Assembly (NCBI GenBank): GCA_034770075.1
Contig: JAVJAP010000118.1
Span: 682,001-746,000 of the forward strand
Length of the DNA: 64,000 bases
From: Aralia elata
Taxonomy: Eukaryota; Streptophyta; Magnoliopsida; Apiales; Araliaceae
Direction: 5' to 3'
Shown here piece by piece: positions 1-10,366 of the stretch. The stretch's first letter is position 1, and the number at the start of each line of letters is the position of its first letter. The notes beneath the pieces were generated by a model that did not search any database, had not been told where the DNA came from, and saw only the letters and a program-made list of their open reading frames with translations. A program made the translations under genes and the position numbers.

Positions 1-204
1 GGACTTTTTGGCTGGTATATATCTCTGCATGTTCTCCGAGTGCATACTTAAACTAAGTTATCTTAGTCTATTTCGTGTACTTGGAAACCATAGAGAGGTG
101 CTGTCGAAATTTTCTTGAAACAAACGAAACGTGCTCAAGGTGTTGGCACTAGTAAGGAGACGCATCTAGAAATGGGATAGAAGCATAATCCTTATAAACT
201 AGAG

Positions 205-446
205 ATGAAAATACGTAGGATTCATGCATGGAGCACATATGTTAATAACTGTGGTTTGATTGTGCCTTTTATTCAACTAAAGATGTCAGATGGCCCGAGT
301 TGGATGTACCGTAGGATACTGTATGATAGGAGGGGATTAGTTACCGAGTACCGTGACGGGGTGTGCAAATTTTTGAAGTTTGCAAATGAATATGCTGTGA
401 TCTAAATGGAAAGATGAGATGCCCATTTGTCAAGTGTAAAAACTTA
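205..446 (+). pseudogene. CACTA transposase-associated domain (N-terminal part of split transposase)
   Basis: The translation contains SWMYRR, GVCKFLKFA and then, after a stop and a frame change, MRCPFVKCKN. This is the order of the plant transposase-associated domain found at the N-terminus of TNP2-like CACTA transposases: SWMY, then a GV..FI.FA helix, then a CPC.KC metal-binding motif. One cysteine of the CPC motif reads as F. A TAA at about 403-405 and a frameshift break the frame. The coding similarity stops exactly where the solo LTR begins at 447 and resumes after 1877, so this is the 5' half of the gene continued downstream. Confidence 0.7.
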
Positions 447-1877
447 TGTTAGAGCTTGCATATTTAAATTTAATGATGAATGTGATTAATGTATATTTGT
501 ACTAGTAAGTTTTATAAAGTCCTAAATAATGATTTGATGTACAATAACTTAACTTAGGAAGATCAAATATGTTAGGTTGATCTTATTGAGTTGATTTGAT
601 GTATAGTTGATAGGATATTCATTGATCGTAAAGTTACTCTGTCAACTCGTAATGTCAAGTCAGATCGCAGAGTCAACTTGTCTTTGTAAAGCATCACTCA
701 GAGCTCTAACAATGATCACAAAAGTTCACTTCAAATGTCAAAGTAAAGATCAGTCTGTAAAGTGAACAAATGATCACAAAGACAAACAAAGATCGTTGTG
801 TGAAGATTGAACGTAAAGTACTCTCTAAAGTTGTAAAGCATCTCAAGAATCATTCAATAAAGACAAGATCATAAAGTCAGCTCCAGCATCATAAAACAAA
901 TCCTCATTGAGCTGATCATAGAGTTCATTCGTAGAGTTATACACTCTTCATAAAGTAATCCTTGTAGAAAAGCAGGACGCAGAGGAAACTCTACGATCTA
1001 TCATCTTCATAGATTAAGTCAGTTTAACAACATGACTGATATTGGAGTGTTACTAATTGAAGGTCCCGATGCATTCAGAAGATGTGTCTACTAGCTAGTT
1101 TGTTGAAAATGACAACTCACATGTGGTAGGTGAGATTACAGGCTGATGTGACAGGTATGTCAAAAAGAAGTTGATACATTAGTTTAAAATATCAACATCA
1201 AGGATCCCAAGATATCTGAGCATTAAATGCACCAACGGGAACCTAGCAATGAAAAAATTTCCGGCAGACTATAAAAGACAACAAAGATTTAAATTCAATG
1301 AAAGATAAACTCTGATCAAAAAGCCTAAGCTCTGCCAAAGTCAAAAAAAAACTAACTCTATAATTTTGAACATCTAATTCATGTTGCTAAGTACCTAAGA
1401 AGAGAAGATCATATTGCCAACTTAGCAGCACCTCTTATCAACAATCAATTAATAGTGATCTTTGAGACTTAGTGACCCATATTCCGAGACTTAGTGACTA
1501 GAAGGAACCTAAATGGTTCAATTGTAAAGATTTAAGTGATCTATATCCTTAGTGGATTTTCTACTTATCAAAGTAGAATAGTGGACTAGGAGTTATTCAG
1601 TCTCCGAACCACTTAAAATCTTGCATATGTCATTTATTTATCTGCACTTACTTTCTGTCATATTATTTATATTGCTTGTGTGACTTAAAATCAAATACAC
1701 TAAATTTAGAACTAAGATTTCTTTTAATCTTTAAGGGGATTTTCTAAAAATATATTCCGTTGTACTTAATCAATTTTGATTAATTAATTATTTGGTAACA
1801 TCCTTAATAAGTCATTTTTTGTTTAAGATCTATTCAACCCCCCATTCTAGATCTCTAAGTACCTCTGGGAAACAACA
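447..1877 (+). mobile_element. Solo LTR of a SIRE/Maximus-like Copia retrotransposon, copy 1
   Basis: The block starts TGTTAGAGCTTGCA and ends near GGGAAACAACA. It is closely related along its length to 55673-57177 in the same orientation. It has features of long SIRE-type Copia LTRs: a 5' end rich in TTTAATGATGA-like sequence, a TATA box (TATAAAAG at 1270), and a 3' part with TTCAACCCCCCATTCTAGATCTC. No primer-binding site follows the 3' end and no polypurine tract precedes the 5' end. It interrupts CACTA transposase coding sequence, so it is a solo LTR inserted after that transposon. The flanking bases (actta and acctg) are at best a decayed 5 bp duplication. Confidence 0.7.
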
Positions 1878-2700
1878 ACCTGATTTGAAAGAAAGCTAAT
1901 GACATCAAATTTAACTTGTTTTCATGTGAGTTTGTGGATGGGTATTCCATATGGATTCATCACGGGAAATCAGCTAAGTTAAGGAAAATGACCGATAGTA
2001 TAGATCAACCAATTCACGGGGAATCAAATAGCGATAACTATGATGTCGTAGAGATGTTAGTCGATACGTATGGCCCTAACAATATTGATTGGGGTACAAG
2101 CGAGCGTTCATCAAATAGTGTTCAACAAGAGCTAAATAACACGACAACTACCTTTTACAAGATGTTATCTGAATCTGGGGTCTTATTGTACGATGGAAAT
2201 GATAAGCACACCAGACTATTTGCAGTGATGAAGCTCTTACACTTCAAGAATAAGCATGACTGTAGTGAGAGAGGCTTCAATGATTTACTTGCTCTTATCA
2301 GCGAGTTCTTACCCACGGATCATACATTGCCCTCGAATTACTATGAATTGAAGAAGATGGCAAATGGATTGAATTTGGGTTATGAGAAGATCGATACTTG
2401 TGAATAGGATTGCATGTTATACTATGGGGAGGACGAAGATAAGGTGCAATGTGATATCTATAAGTTGCCTCGATACAAGACGACAAAACGTGGAGGGAAG
2501 GAGAAGCATGTGCCTAAGAAGATCTTACGGTACTTTTCTCTTGTGCCAAGGCTTCAACATCTATTCATGTCGTCGCACACTGTTGAGCATATGAGTTTCC
2601 ATAAAACAAGGGACGTCATGCCTAGTTAGCTGAGTCATCTTGTAGATGGAGATGAATGGAAGAAGTTTGATGAATTTTTCTTTACAATTTACTGAGGAGG
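1878..2700 (+). pseudogene. TNP2-like CACTA transposase fragment
   Basis: The translation from 1916 includes FVDGYSIWIHHGK, then TYGPNN, then LPSNYYELKKM and LGYEKIDTC. After one in-frame TAG (2405-2407) it continues with DCMLYYGEDED, GGKEKHVPKKILRYFSLVPR and LQHLFMSSHTVEHM. This is the typical N-terminal and middle order of plant TNP2 transposases, including the (N/D)C.LYY block and the PKK.LRYFPL.PRLQRL block. The usual C..C of the small zinc motif after LYY is lost (CDIYKLPRY). More stops follow at 2627-2629 and 2690-2692. The DDE catalytic part downstream is not recognisable, so the gene is dead. Confidence 0.8.
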
Positions 2701-3230
2701 TTCAGATTGTCTGGCACTTGTTGGACCGTCTCATACGGGTGCTGGCTTGGACAACAAGTTATTCCAGAGGGTTATGACGTAGGTGTCGAAGACGTTTGGT
2801 ATGGATGTGATATTATGTCAGTAGGACTTGCCTAGTCGTGCTCGCCTATATTAGCTTGCTCAGGACATTATAGCAGGAGTCACCGCCGAGAGTACGGGTA
2901 TCCCTCCTGAGCAGTTTGTCGCGATACATGACGAGGTAGTACAGATAGTGGTTACCCTACTATTGGAGGTTTTGGGGTTGATACTGAGTCAGTCCCGGAT
3001 TACTCAGGTATTTTATTCATTTTAGGTTGTATATTCTTTATGTTACTTAATTATCATTTAGTTATTTCTTTAATTCTCATTTATGTTTACTAATAATTTA
3101 TATTTTTAATTGTATCAACATGGTGGCAATATCGAGCGAGGTGACAATGGTGAGCGGGGGGATGATGACAATGATTTTCAAACACCGGAACAGCATCGTC
3201 GACCCCCACTCGATGATAGTGATAAATAGT
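2701..3230 (+). pseudogene. Weak coding remnant downstream of TNP2 in the CACTA element
   Basis: Short open stretches interrupted by stops can be read: LVGPSHTGAGLDNKLFQRVM, then GIPPEQFVAIHDEVVQIV, and after an AT-rich, intron-like gap an acidic tail ending DDNDFQTPEQHRRPP. CACTA elements often carry a second gene downstream of TNP2, and this could be its residue or captured host sequence. I do not recognise a family. Codon-like composition (GC above the flanks) is the main support. Confidence 0.3.
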
Positions 3231-4416
3231 TATAGCTATACTTAGTTATATTGTCAATTTTAGTTAGGTTTACTTTACGTTGTACATCATTGTTGGTTAT
3301 GGTTTTAATTTAACTTATATTTGTTATACATCACAATTTAGTTTATATTTATTTTCTTTCTTAGCTTAGCTATTATTGTTGAAATATGTATTTATGTATT
3401 ATTTGGAGGATTAATCATTTTGAGGTGTAAAAAGGTAGTTACATTTATATGTATGTGTTATTGTTAAGAATTGTTTGGAGGATTAGCCATTTTGATGTAT
3501 ATGTTGGTCGTTGCGATTTATATTATATGTATGTGTTCTTGTTGGGAAAAATTGGCTGAAAATAGGTACAAGTACAAATTGTGGTTTAAAAATCTGACAA
3601 TTGTAAAAACGAAAAAATATTTTAAAAAAAACATAATATTTCCGATGGAATAAATTAATTTCAACAGAATTTTCGTCGGATATAATCTTCCCAGATTCAA
3701 TTAAAAACCAACACATTGCAAGATATTTCTGACGGAAATTCCGTTGAGAATAATTATTTTCGACGAAATTTTTGACGGACTTATTTCCGACCGATGTATA
3801 TTCAACTGAATTTCTAATGGAATATTCTTTCAAAAATAATCATATTTCGACGGAATAAGGCTAATTCCGACGGAAAATAGGTTTTTTTCTTGTATGCTGA
3901 ATCCATCTACACATTGCTTTTTTCATTTTAATTATGATTATTACGATGCTTTGATTACCCATTTAAAAAGTTAAAACAACGGTATAGTATAAAGAGTAAA
4001 TTGTTCTTTTACCTGTCAAATGTTCGGACTCATGTGGCTTCTACAATCAGAGATCATTCTTCGCAATGAAAATGCCCTTTTCCTCAACCAACACAAGGGG
4101 CTAGCTTGCTTCTAGTGGTCTGTCTACTATTATTTGGGTCGATTGGGATTAGAATTCTGAGTTCTTTTCGATTTAATTTAGCTTCTCATCTCCCTTTCCA
4201 TCTCATATCCTATTATGATGTAACGAATATAATTTTTGAATTATGGAACATACTAAAATTTTACTTGCAATTTTTTGAGGTTTTGTTTCAGGAGTGCAAT
4301 TTTTACTAAAACAAAGTTGAAAGAATTTTGTATTTATTTATCTCAATAATGCAACTCTTATTCTGAAAAATTGATTCATCTATTCAAAAAACGAATGATT
4401 CTTGTGATATTAGATA

Positions 4417-4681
4417 CTCCCTCGGTTCCATATTAAGTGTCGTTTTAGTTTCATGCACATGAATTAAGAAAGTCATTTAATACTATCATTTAATAATTAA
4501 AATTTGTTTGAAATTCCATTACTACCTATTTATGGGAAGTTGAAAACTATTAATACAAGGGAGAAAATTTCTTGAGACAATGAGAAAAGTTAGGGGTGAT
4601 ATTAGAAAGTAAATAATTTATTCTCTTAAAAAATTGTAAACGACAGATAAATAAAAAGTCACTTATTATAAAATGAATGTA
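4417..4681. mobile_element. Stowaway-like MITE, degenerate
   Basis: The left end CTCCCTCGGTTCCATATTAAGTG is the familiar Stowaway-type terminus. The right end is a decayed inverted copy: AAGTCACTTATTATAAAATG pairs with ATTAAGTGTCG at the left. The element is about 265 bp, non-coding and AT-rich. The remaining sequence between 3897 and 5190 shows nothing else I can identify. Confidence 0.55.
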
Positions 4682-5191
4682 TTACAAAAAAGATTGTCCT
4701 TAAACTAGTGAATTTATACATGTCGTGTTAGTGTCTAATCACAATATGATGACTCGACATTTTAGCCGAATTCTTTATCTTACACGTGGTTCGAGCCTTT
4801 ATTATCAATGAGTCGGTCAGTTTATTTATTTTTTGCATTGCGTTTTTATTTGTATGTGTTGATTTTGAAAATTGATGCATTTATAAACTATTTAATGCCT
4901 CGCAGTTCTTCTAATTTTTTATTTTTATTTTTATTTTATGATTCTTGTAACTTTGTCTTGTGAGCTTTGTTTGAATGACAGTGAAAAAAATAAAACAATA
5001 AAACTAACTATTCTTATATTTTTTGTACGTGTGTGTTTGAATGTGATGAGATCAATCAATAAATAGTTTCCTACAAGAAATATTTTTCCTGAACTTACAT
5101 CTTGAATTTTTACAGAATTTAGGTCATGAAAAAATATATTGGCAACGAAGCATTTGCAAGAAATTACAATATCAACCAAACAATCAAAAAA

Positions 5192-5334
5192 TTATGGGAA
5201 TTGATATTTTTACAAGAAAAAATGATAATTTCACAATATCCTCTCACATAAATAGTAAATAAACCCCACACTCATGTGAGTGAAAACTTGTAAAAATATC
5301 AAATTTTACTTATAGAAATATCAATTCCCAAAAT
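5192..5334. mobile_element. Small inverted-repeat MITE (TTTTGGGAATTGATATTT family), copy 1
   Basis: The left arm ATGGGAATTGATATTTTTAC is mirrored by the right arm ATATCAATTCCCAAAATTAT. The centre has CTCATGTGAGTGAAAACTTG. A second member with the same arms and the same CTCATGTGAGAGAAAACCTTG centre is at 33988-34083. Two copies sharing termini and centre support a small mobile family. Confidence 0.5.
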
Positions 5335-5510
5335 TATAACCTTTTATCTTCATAATAATAATTTTATTTAACCTAAATTGATTTTTTATGTTAAGCCAAC
5401 ATTATTTATTTTTCCCCTTAGTTTTCTTTCTTTTTTTTTCCTTTTTTTTTCCTTGCTTTTCCTATGGAATATAGACGGAGTAATTTTTCCTTTTCTACCT
5501 AGGTAGTATT

Positions 5511-5885
5511 AAGACAGTAAAATGAACAAACAATTTCGGCTCGATTCGTACTCGTTCGATTAAAAATTCGGTTTGAACTCGACTCGAAATATAAATAATT
5601 CAAATATATGCAAATTTTGAAGTTTGAAAAATTACTCGAATCTACTCAAATTATAATTTTCTATTGATACTCGGATATGTTCGTTCAAAAAGTTTAAATT
5701 GTTCGGGCTCGATTCGAGATCGTACTCGGCTTCGATTCGAGATCGTGCTCGGCTTCGATTCGAGATCGTGCTCGACTCAATGGCTAAACGAGTCTCAATC
5801 AAACCTTATTTTATAATCGATAAATTTTATGAACTAAATCTGAGCAACTAAATACTCGGTTCGATTCGATTCATTTATACCCTTA
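5511..5885. mobile_element. hAT-like non-autonomous element with GGTAGTATT flanking duplication
   Basis: The nine bases GGTAGTATT occur at 5502-5510 and 5886-5894, exactly flanking the block; hAT elements make 8 bp duplications. The ends are loosely inverted: AAGACAGTAAAATGAACAAA on the left, and the reverse complement of the right end reads TAAGGGTATAAATGAATCGA. The inside is rich in TCGATTCG and CTCGG motifs, and a 23 bp unit (CGATTCGAGATCGTGCTCGGCTT) is repeated about three times near 5710-5775. No coding potential. Confidence 0.6.
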
Positions 5886-5894
5886 GGTAGTATT

Positions 5895-6340
5895 GTCTAT
5901 GAGTCTTTTTATATATTGCGAAAATTTATATCGAATTATATAAATTGTGACGTATATCAATACATAAGATTTGATAGGATTATAAAATTGGCTCACTATA
6001 TTAAATATATCGTAAAAGTATTATCAATTAGATTTATTCATGTAACTCGAAATAAAAAAATCAATATATAAAGTCGCAATATATATTATTTTTTATTGTC
6101 TATTATATATTGAAAAATAATGTATATTACGAATATTTATATCAATTTTTTAATTAATAATTACGTAAATAAATATTAATAATAATTTTTTTAAAAATAT
6201 GTATAATAAATGCCTATAATTTTTTATTAATTTTATATATTAATAAATTTTACTATTGTAATTTGGAGTGAATTTATCAACTCTTGTATATTTTTGGCAA
6301 GACCCACTGACCCGCTACAAATTCCTATTAGTATTCCTAC
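5895..6340. other. AT-rich upstream region of the thioesterase gene
   Basis: Very AT-rich, without genes. The part from about 5920 to 6080 resembles 33455-33625 (both have a GATTATAAAATT core followed by a similar run and TATAAAGT near the end), suggesting an old dispersed repeat. The promoter of the thioesterase should be at the right side, but no TATA box stands out from the AT background. Confidence 0.4.
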
Positions 6341-6367
6341 TGCTAGCGGAAACTTCAGAAAACCCAA

Positions 6368-8037
6368 ATGGAGAAGGCGAAAGAGCTTCTGGAACTAACT
6401 CGGGAAGAATCGGAGTGCGTTGCGCGACTCAGAGTTCAACCCCACCAAGTCAACGTCGAACCCAGTTTCTATGAAGTCTATGCAGTGAGAGGAATCCGAG
6501 TCGACAGAGTTGAACCCGGTTTTGTTTCTTGTACTTTCAAAGTTCCTCCTCGTTTTACCGTAAGAATTCCTCAAACCCCTCTATTTTTTTTTGGAAATTG
6601 CAAGCTATTATGTAATCTGTTTGTCAAATCTTTTTCATTTTCTGCTTGATTTCAGACCCTAAACGGGAATTGCTCATGTGATCAAATTTATTTAACTATG
6701 CAGTTTGTTTGTGCAATTAAATCTGAATATATTCTGTACCGGAGTAATATGATCAATTGATCATGTATTATATATACAGAATGTTATGTTTGTGTAAATT
6801 TGTATATGGCTTTGTGATGTAGTTAATTATGAAATACTCCGACCCACAATGAGAGTCCACTTTTAGAAGTAAGTTAACTTTGACATAATTAATGGCCAGT
6901 AGTGAGATTATGTACACTGATTTTGAATTGGACAATCATTTTGTCACGCCCCCGAAAAGGAATGGGATCTCTCATTTTAGGAGAGGAGTATATTTTTTTT
7001 TACAGTGGGATATGATATGACTAAGGCAGTTTGGAAAAGAATTGTAGCTTTTAACCTAATTTTTTCATATTGATTGAGTTTGTTTTTCCATTCATTTTGT
7101 GCAGGATAGGAATGGAAATTTGTGCTCGGGTGCAATTGCAAATTTAGTTGATGAGGTGGGTGGTGTTCTAGTCCAGGCTGAGGGTCTCCCCATGACTGTC
7201 TCGGTTGACATGTCCATCTCTTTCCTTTCTACTGCAAAGCTTGATGTAAGCTTGCCTATCTTGAGTTGATATCTAAAATTTTCATATATTGGAGCAGTTA
7301 GGGCTTAATCTTACTCAACTCCAACTGATGTAAAAACTATACATTTACATGAGTTGTAAAGCAAAATATTGGTGTTCTTATCATGTATAATTGTGATTGC
7401 GAAACTTTATGACGTATTATGGAATGGCTTCTACTAATATAGTGCTCAGTTATGTGCAAACATGTTTCTGTAAAACAATTCAGGTGTTCTTGTTGACTAG
7501 ATGAAGTTATGAACTTATTATGAATGCTAATGTATTTCAATATTTTTAATCATCCTTAGTATGGACTATGGACAATAATTGAACTATCTATGTTTTTTCT
7601 GGCCCCTAATATACAATGTTGGACTGCTTCTTGAGTTCGTCAGCTTTTTACTGTAAGCTCCAATCTACTTCCAAGAATAATTCTCTAGTGTCCACTATGA
7701 TAATTACGATTTGTAAATGTTGTATTATACAATTCACAATCTTACTACTCCTTGTACAGTTATCATACTCCAGAATAAATGGTGCGTTGTTATTTTTTGT
7801 TTGTTGTTTCCATACCGATTTATACATATTTTCACATCCGAAGATATGTTGGAAGTTGATATTTTCTTACATATCTGGATGGTGTATTGGCAGGATGAGT
7901 TGGAGATTACCTCGAAGGTTTTAGGTCAAAAGGGAGGTTATTCTGGAACAATTGTTCTTCTAAGAAATAAAGCAACTGGGGCTGTTGTTGCTGAAGGGCG
8001 GCATTCGTTATTTGGTCAACACAGGAGCAAACTCTGA
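6368..8037 (+). CDS. Acyl-CoA thioesterase 13-like HotDog protein
   Basis: Three exons are supported: 6368-6559, 7105-7245 and 7894-8037, together 477 nt or 158 residues. All junctions are GT-AG and phase 0. The protein begins MEKAKELLELTREES and is a single HotDog fold of the PaaI/ACOT13 group. Exon 1 gives the alpha/beta entry with FVSCTFKVPPRFT, exon 2 the central helix LCSGAIANLVDEVGG, where the aspartate (about residue 80) sits at the position of the usual catalytic acid, followed by SVDMSISFLSTAKLD. Exon 3 gives the last strands. The length matches the family (about 155-165). Family members hydrolyse acyl-CoA esters to free acid and CoA; the plant substrate is not shown by sequence. The frame is intact. 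The ATG chosen is the first one that gives the full N-terminal helix. A poly(A) signal follows at 8162. Confidence 0.88.
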
Positions 8038-8161
8038 GGTAGAAGCTTGTTGTAAGTGAATCCAAATCACACCCGAAAATTTTCCTTAAGGACGGACTTG
8101 TCAATATGATAAACTATGTGTAAGCTATTGTGTTTAGATACTTTTTTAGTGTAACCTATGG

Positions 8162-8167
8162 AATAAA
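8162..8167 (+). terminator. Poly(A) signal of the thioesterase gene
   Basis: AATAAA lies 125 bp after the stop codon, in a T-rich stretch with TTTTTTAG and TGTAA upstream elements, as expected for a plant 3' end. Confidence 0.5.
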
Positions 8168-9070
8168 TATTCAGATGTATCATGGCAATGAAGATGTGGA
8201 TCCTTTTTTAGTCATTTCTACTTGATTGATTTCTATATCAATACTGCAGCTTGTTCAAAAATTATAATCATAAGATAAACAAGTCATAATACAAAATACA
8301 AGGCCACTTTATTTCTTAAAGCCATTGTTTCTGGTGTCAAGCTTGATTTCTTGTTGCTGGGGATCTGCATCCCCATAGCCATTGTCGCAGGTTGGTTTTG
8401 CCAATTTGTCTGCATCGTAGTCGCTGTGTTTTGGTTTAGTAATTTAAAATATTAATGTTCAGTTCACCTTTAGATCTGATCAAGTTTGGTGTGGGATTCA
8501 AAGAGGATTTAAAGGAGATATATAAACACTTTTTATTGAAGTTTTGTAGATAATAATGGTAAGCAAAGAAAATATAAATTTCTTTAAACAAATTCATTCA
8601 AATAACATAATCTTCTGCAAACTTGATCTTTTTTAGTGCTTTCATGCATCCCTTACAAGAAAGTTCTATGGTGAAACAGAGTATATAGTTTGTTTTGGGT
8701 AAAGAAGCAGAGTATAAAGTTTAAAACAATCTTGAGTCCAGTAATCTGCAGTTGCACCCACCTCACCTCACCTCACGGACACTCCAATGATGCACAGGTA
8801 TGTTCAGTTATTGACGTTTGCATACGTTTAATGTATTTGATCATTGCATCAAATATAGTGCGGTGTGATTTAATTTTCAAAAATTGCGTTTGTGAGTTAC
8901 GTGTATAATGTATCAAATATAGTGCGGTGTGATTTGATTTTCAAAAATTGCGTTTTTGAGTTAAGGAAGTTAAGAACAAGATTTTTAAATGCGTTTGGAA
9001 TTCGCACTAAACGCTCCATAAACTGGTAGACGACCAAGATGGTAGACGAATAAGTAGTTAAAGTTATATA
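8168..9070. repeat. Intergenic stretch with a 64 bp tandem duplication
   Basis: No gene is seen. Starting at 8848 and again at 8912 the sequence ATCAAATATAGTGCGGTGTG is followed by a matching run that includes TTTTCAAAAATTGCGTTT, giving two near-identical copies with a 64 bp period. The rest is unremarkable AT-rich DNA. Confidence 0.55.
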
Positions 9071-9329
9071 CTTCCTCCGTTCTAAATTATAAGATTAATA
9101 TTGACTTTTGAAAAGTTAATTTTAAACATTTTCAAACTCAAAATTGACATGAATTCAATTAGTTTATATCAATATAATTATGAATATTATAAACTACTTA
9201 AAGAGTACTACTAGGTATAAGATTTATTATTTTATGAACTTAAATAAGTTATGTTAATTTTAAATTTAAAAATATCTCAAATTAACTTTTAAAAAGTCAA
9301 TAATAATCTTATAATTTGAAACAAAAAAG
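9071..9329. mobile_element. Stowaway-like MITE
   Basis: The left end CTTCCTCCGTTCTAAATTAT is inverted at the right as ATAATTTGAAACAAAAAAG, and TA flanks both sides. Subterminal sequences are also complementary (GATTAATATTGACTTTTGAA against TTAAAAAGTCAATAATAATC). About 260 bp and non-coding. The same family recurs in part near 28780. Confidence 0.65.
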
Positions 9330-9611
9330 TACTTTTTTGTGTTTTGGGGAGGATTTTGAACCCAATTCTCTTACATGACGTGGGTTAGTTGGTAGTCTTG
9401 AAGCTAAAGTCTACTGATAGCTGCAATTTTCTTTGACATGACATAATTGAAATCGAATCTTTTTATTCTATTTAATACTTTTTTCAACTTATATATACAA
9501 TTTTTATTAATAAAATTAAACTAAATTATTTAAGTAATATTTACCAAATAGAATCTATAAAAGAGACTCCTTTTAAATGGTGGTAACTGCATATGTTGGA
9601 GAAAAAAAATA

Positions 9612-9860
9612 CTCCATTTGTTTCAAAATTAGAAATATAATCTGACTTTTGAGATAAAACGAAAATATATTAAATTTTAAATTGATGTAAATTTATTTAA
9701 TATTGGTTGATACAATTATTATAATTGTATAGTAATATAACAAAAACTATTAATCACAAAATTAATTTCATTCTAAATTTTTATGAGTCATACCAATATT
9801 AAAATTTAATATGTCGTTTGATCTCAAAAGTTAAATTATATCTCTATTTTTGAAACGAGA
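9612..9860. mobile_element. Stowaway-like MITE, second copy type
   Basis: The left end CTCCATTTGTTTCAAAATTA pairs with the right end TATTTTTGAAACGAGA. Inner arms also pair (CTGACTTTTGAGATAAAACG with GTTTGATCTCAAAAGTTAAA). A TA dinucleotide precedes the left end. It sits between the thioesterase and the transporter, upstream of the transporter promoter. The remaining 9861-10366 region is AT-rich with no gene and contains the putative transporter promoter. Confidence 0.6.
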
Positions 9861-10366
9861 ATAATAATAAATAAAAATAACATTCCACGACTTAATTGTA
9901 TTTTATTACGTTTAAATTAATTTCTTTAGACTATGTTTGGAACACTAAAAATTCGAAGAGAAATGGGAAGGAATTTATTAAAAGTTAAAAATCTATCGCA
10001 ATATAAAATTTTAGCATGACATTTGATATAAGGTGTTTTATTAGAGGTATTTTTTTTATAATTTTGTTTTCATTTCATCTTCCTATTTCTCTTTCCAAAT
10101 TAAAATTTAAAAGTCAACCTTTATCCAAATCCCACTATCTCATTCCAAGTCATGCCCAGAAGCTATACGACGGCGTAACAAAATAAATTGCCCCCACGAA
10201 ATCTACAAAATTGCCACGAACGCTTATCCTTGAACAGAACTTATCCTATATAGAAGGGCATTTCGGATAATATAACTAAAAACTAAGCCCATTTTGTTTC
10301 ATCCAATACATATAGAAACGACCGCCGGCGCCAGTAGTCAGCAATACTCCATCTCTCTCTCACGGG

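Larger units (their letters stand above)
1..3896 (+). mobile_element. Degenerate CACTA (En/Spm) DNA transposon, right-hand part
   Basis: The block reads as one decayed CACTA element running on the plus strand. It has a transposase-associated domain (about 265-446), a TNP2-like transposase (1878-2700), a tail of weak coding remnants, subterminal repeats, and a terminal sequence. Between 3640 and 3890 the motif TTCCGACGGAA and variants recur in both orientations, as expected for CACTA subterminal repeats. The right end, TTTTTTTCTTGTATG at 3882-3896, is close to the reverse complement of the plant CACTA terminus CACTACAAGAAAA. The left end lies outside the window, and a retrotransposon LTR (447-1877) interrupts it. 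Stops in the coding part show it is not autonomous. The 3 bp target duplication cannot be checked without the left end. Confidence 0.75.
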
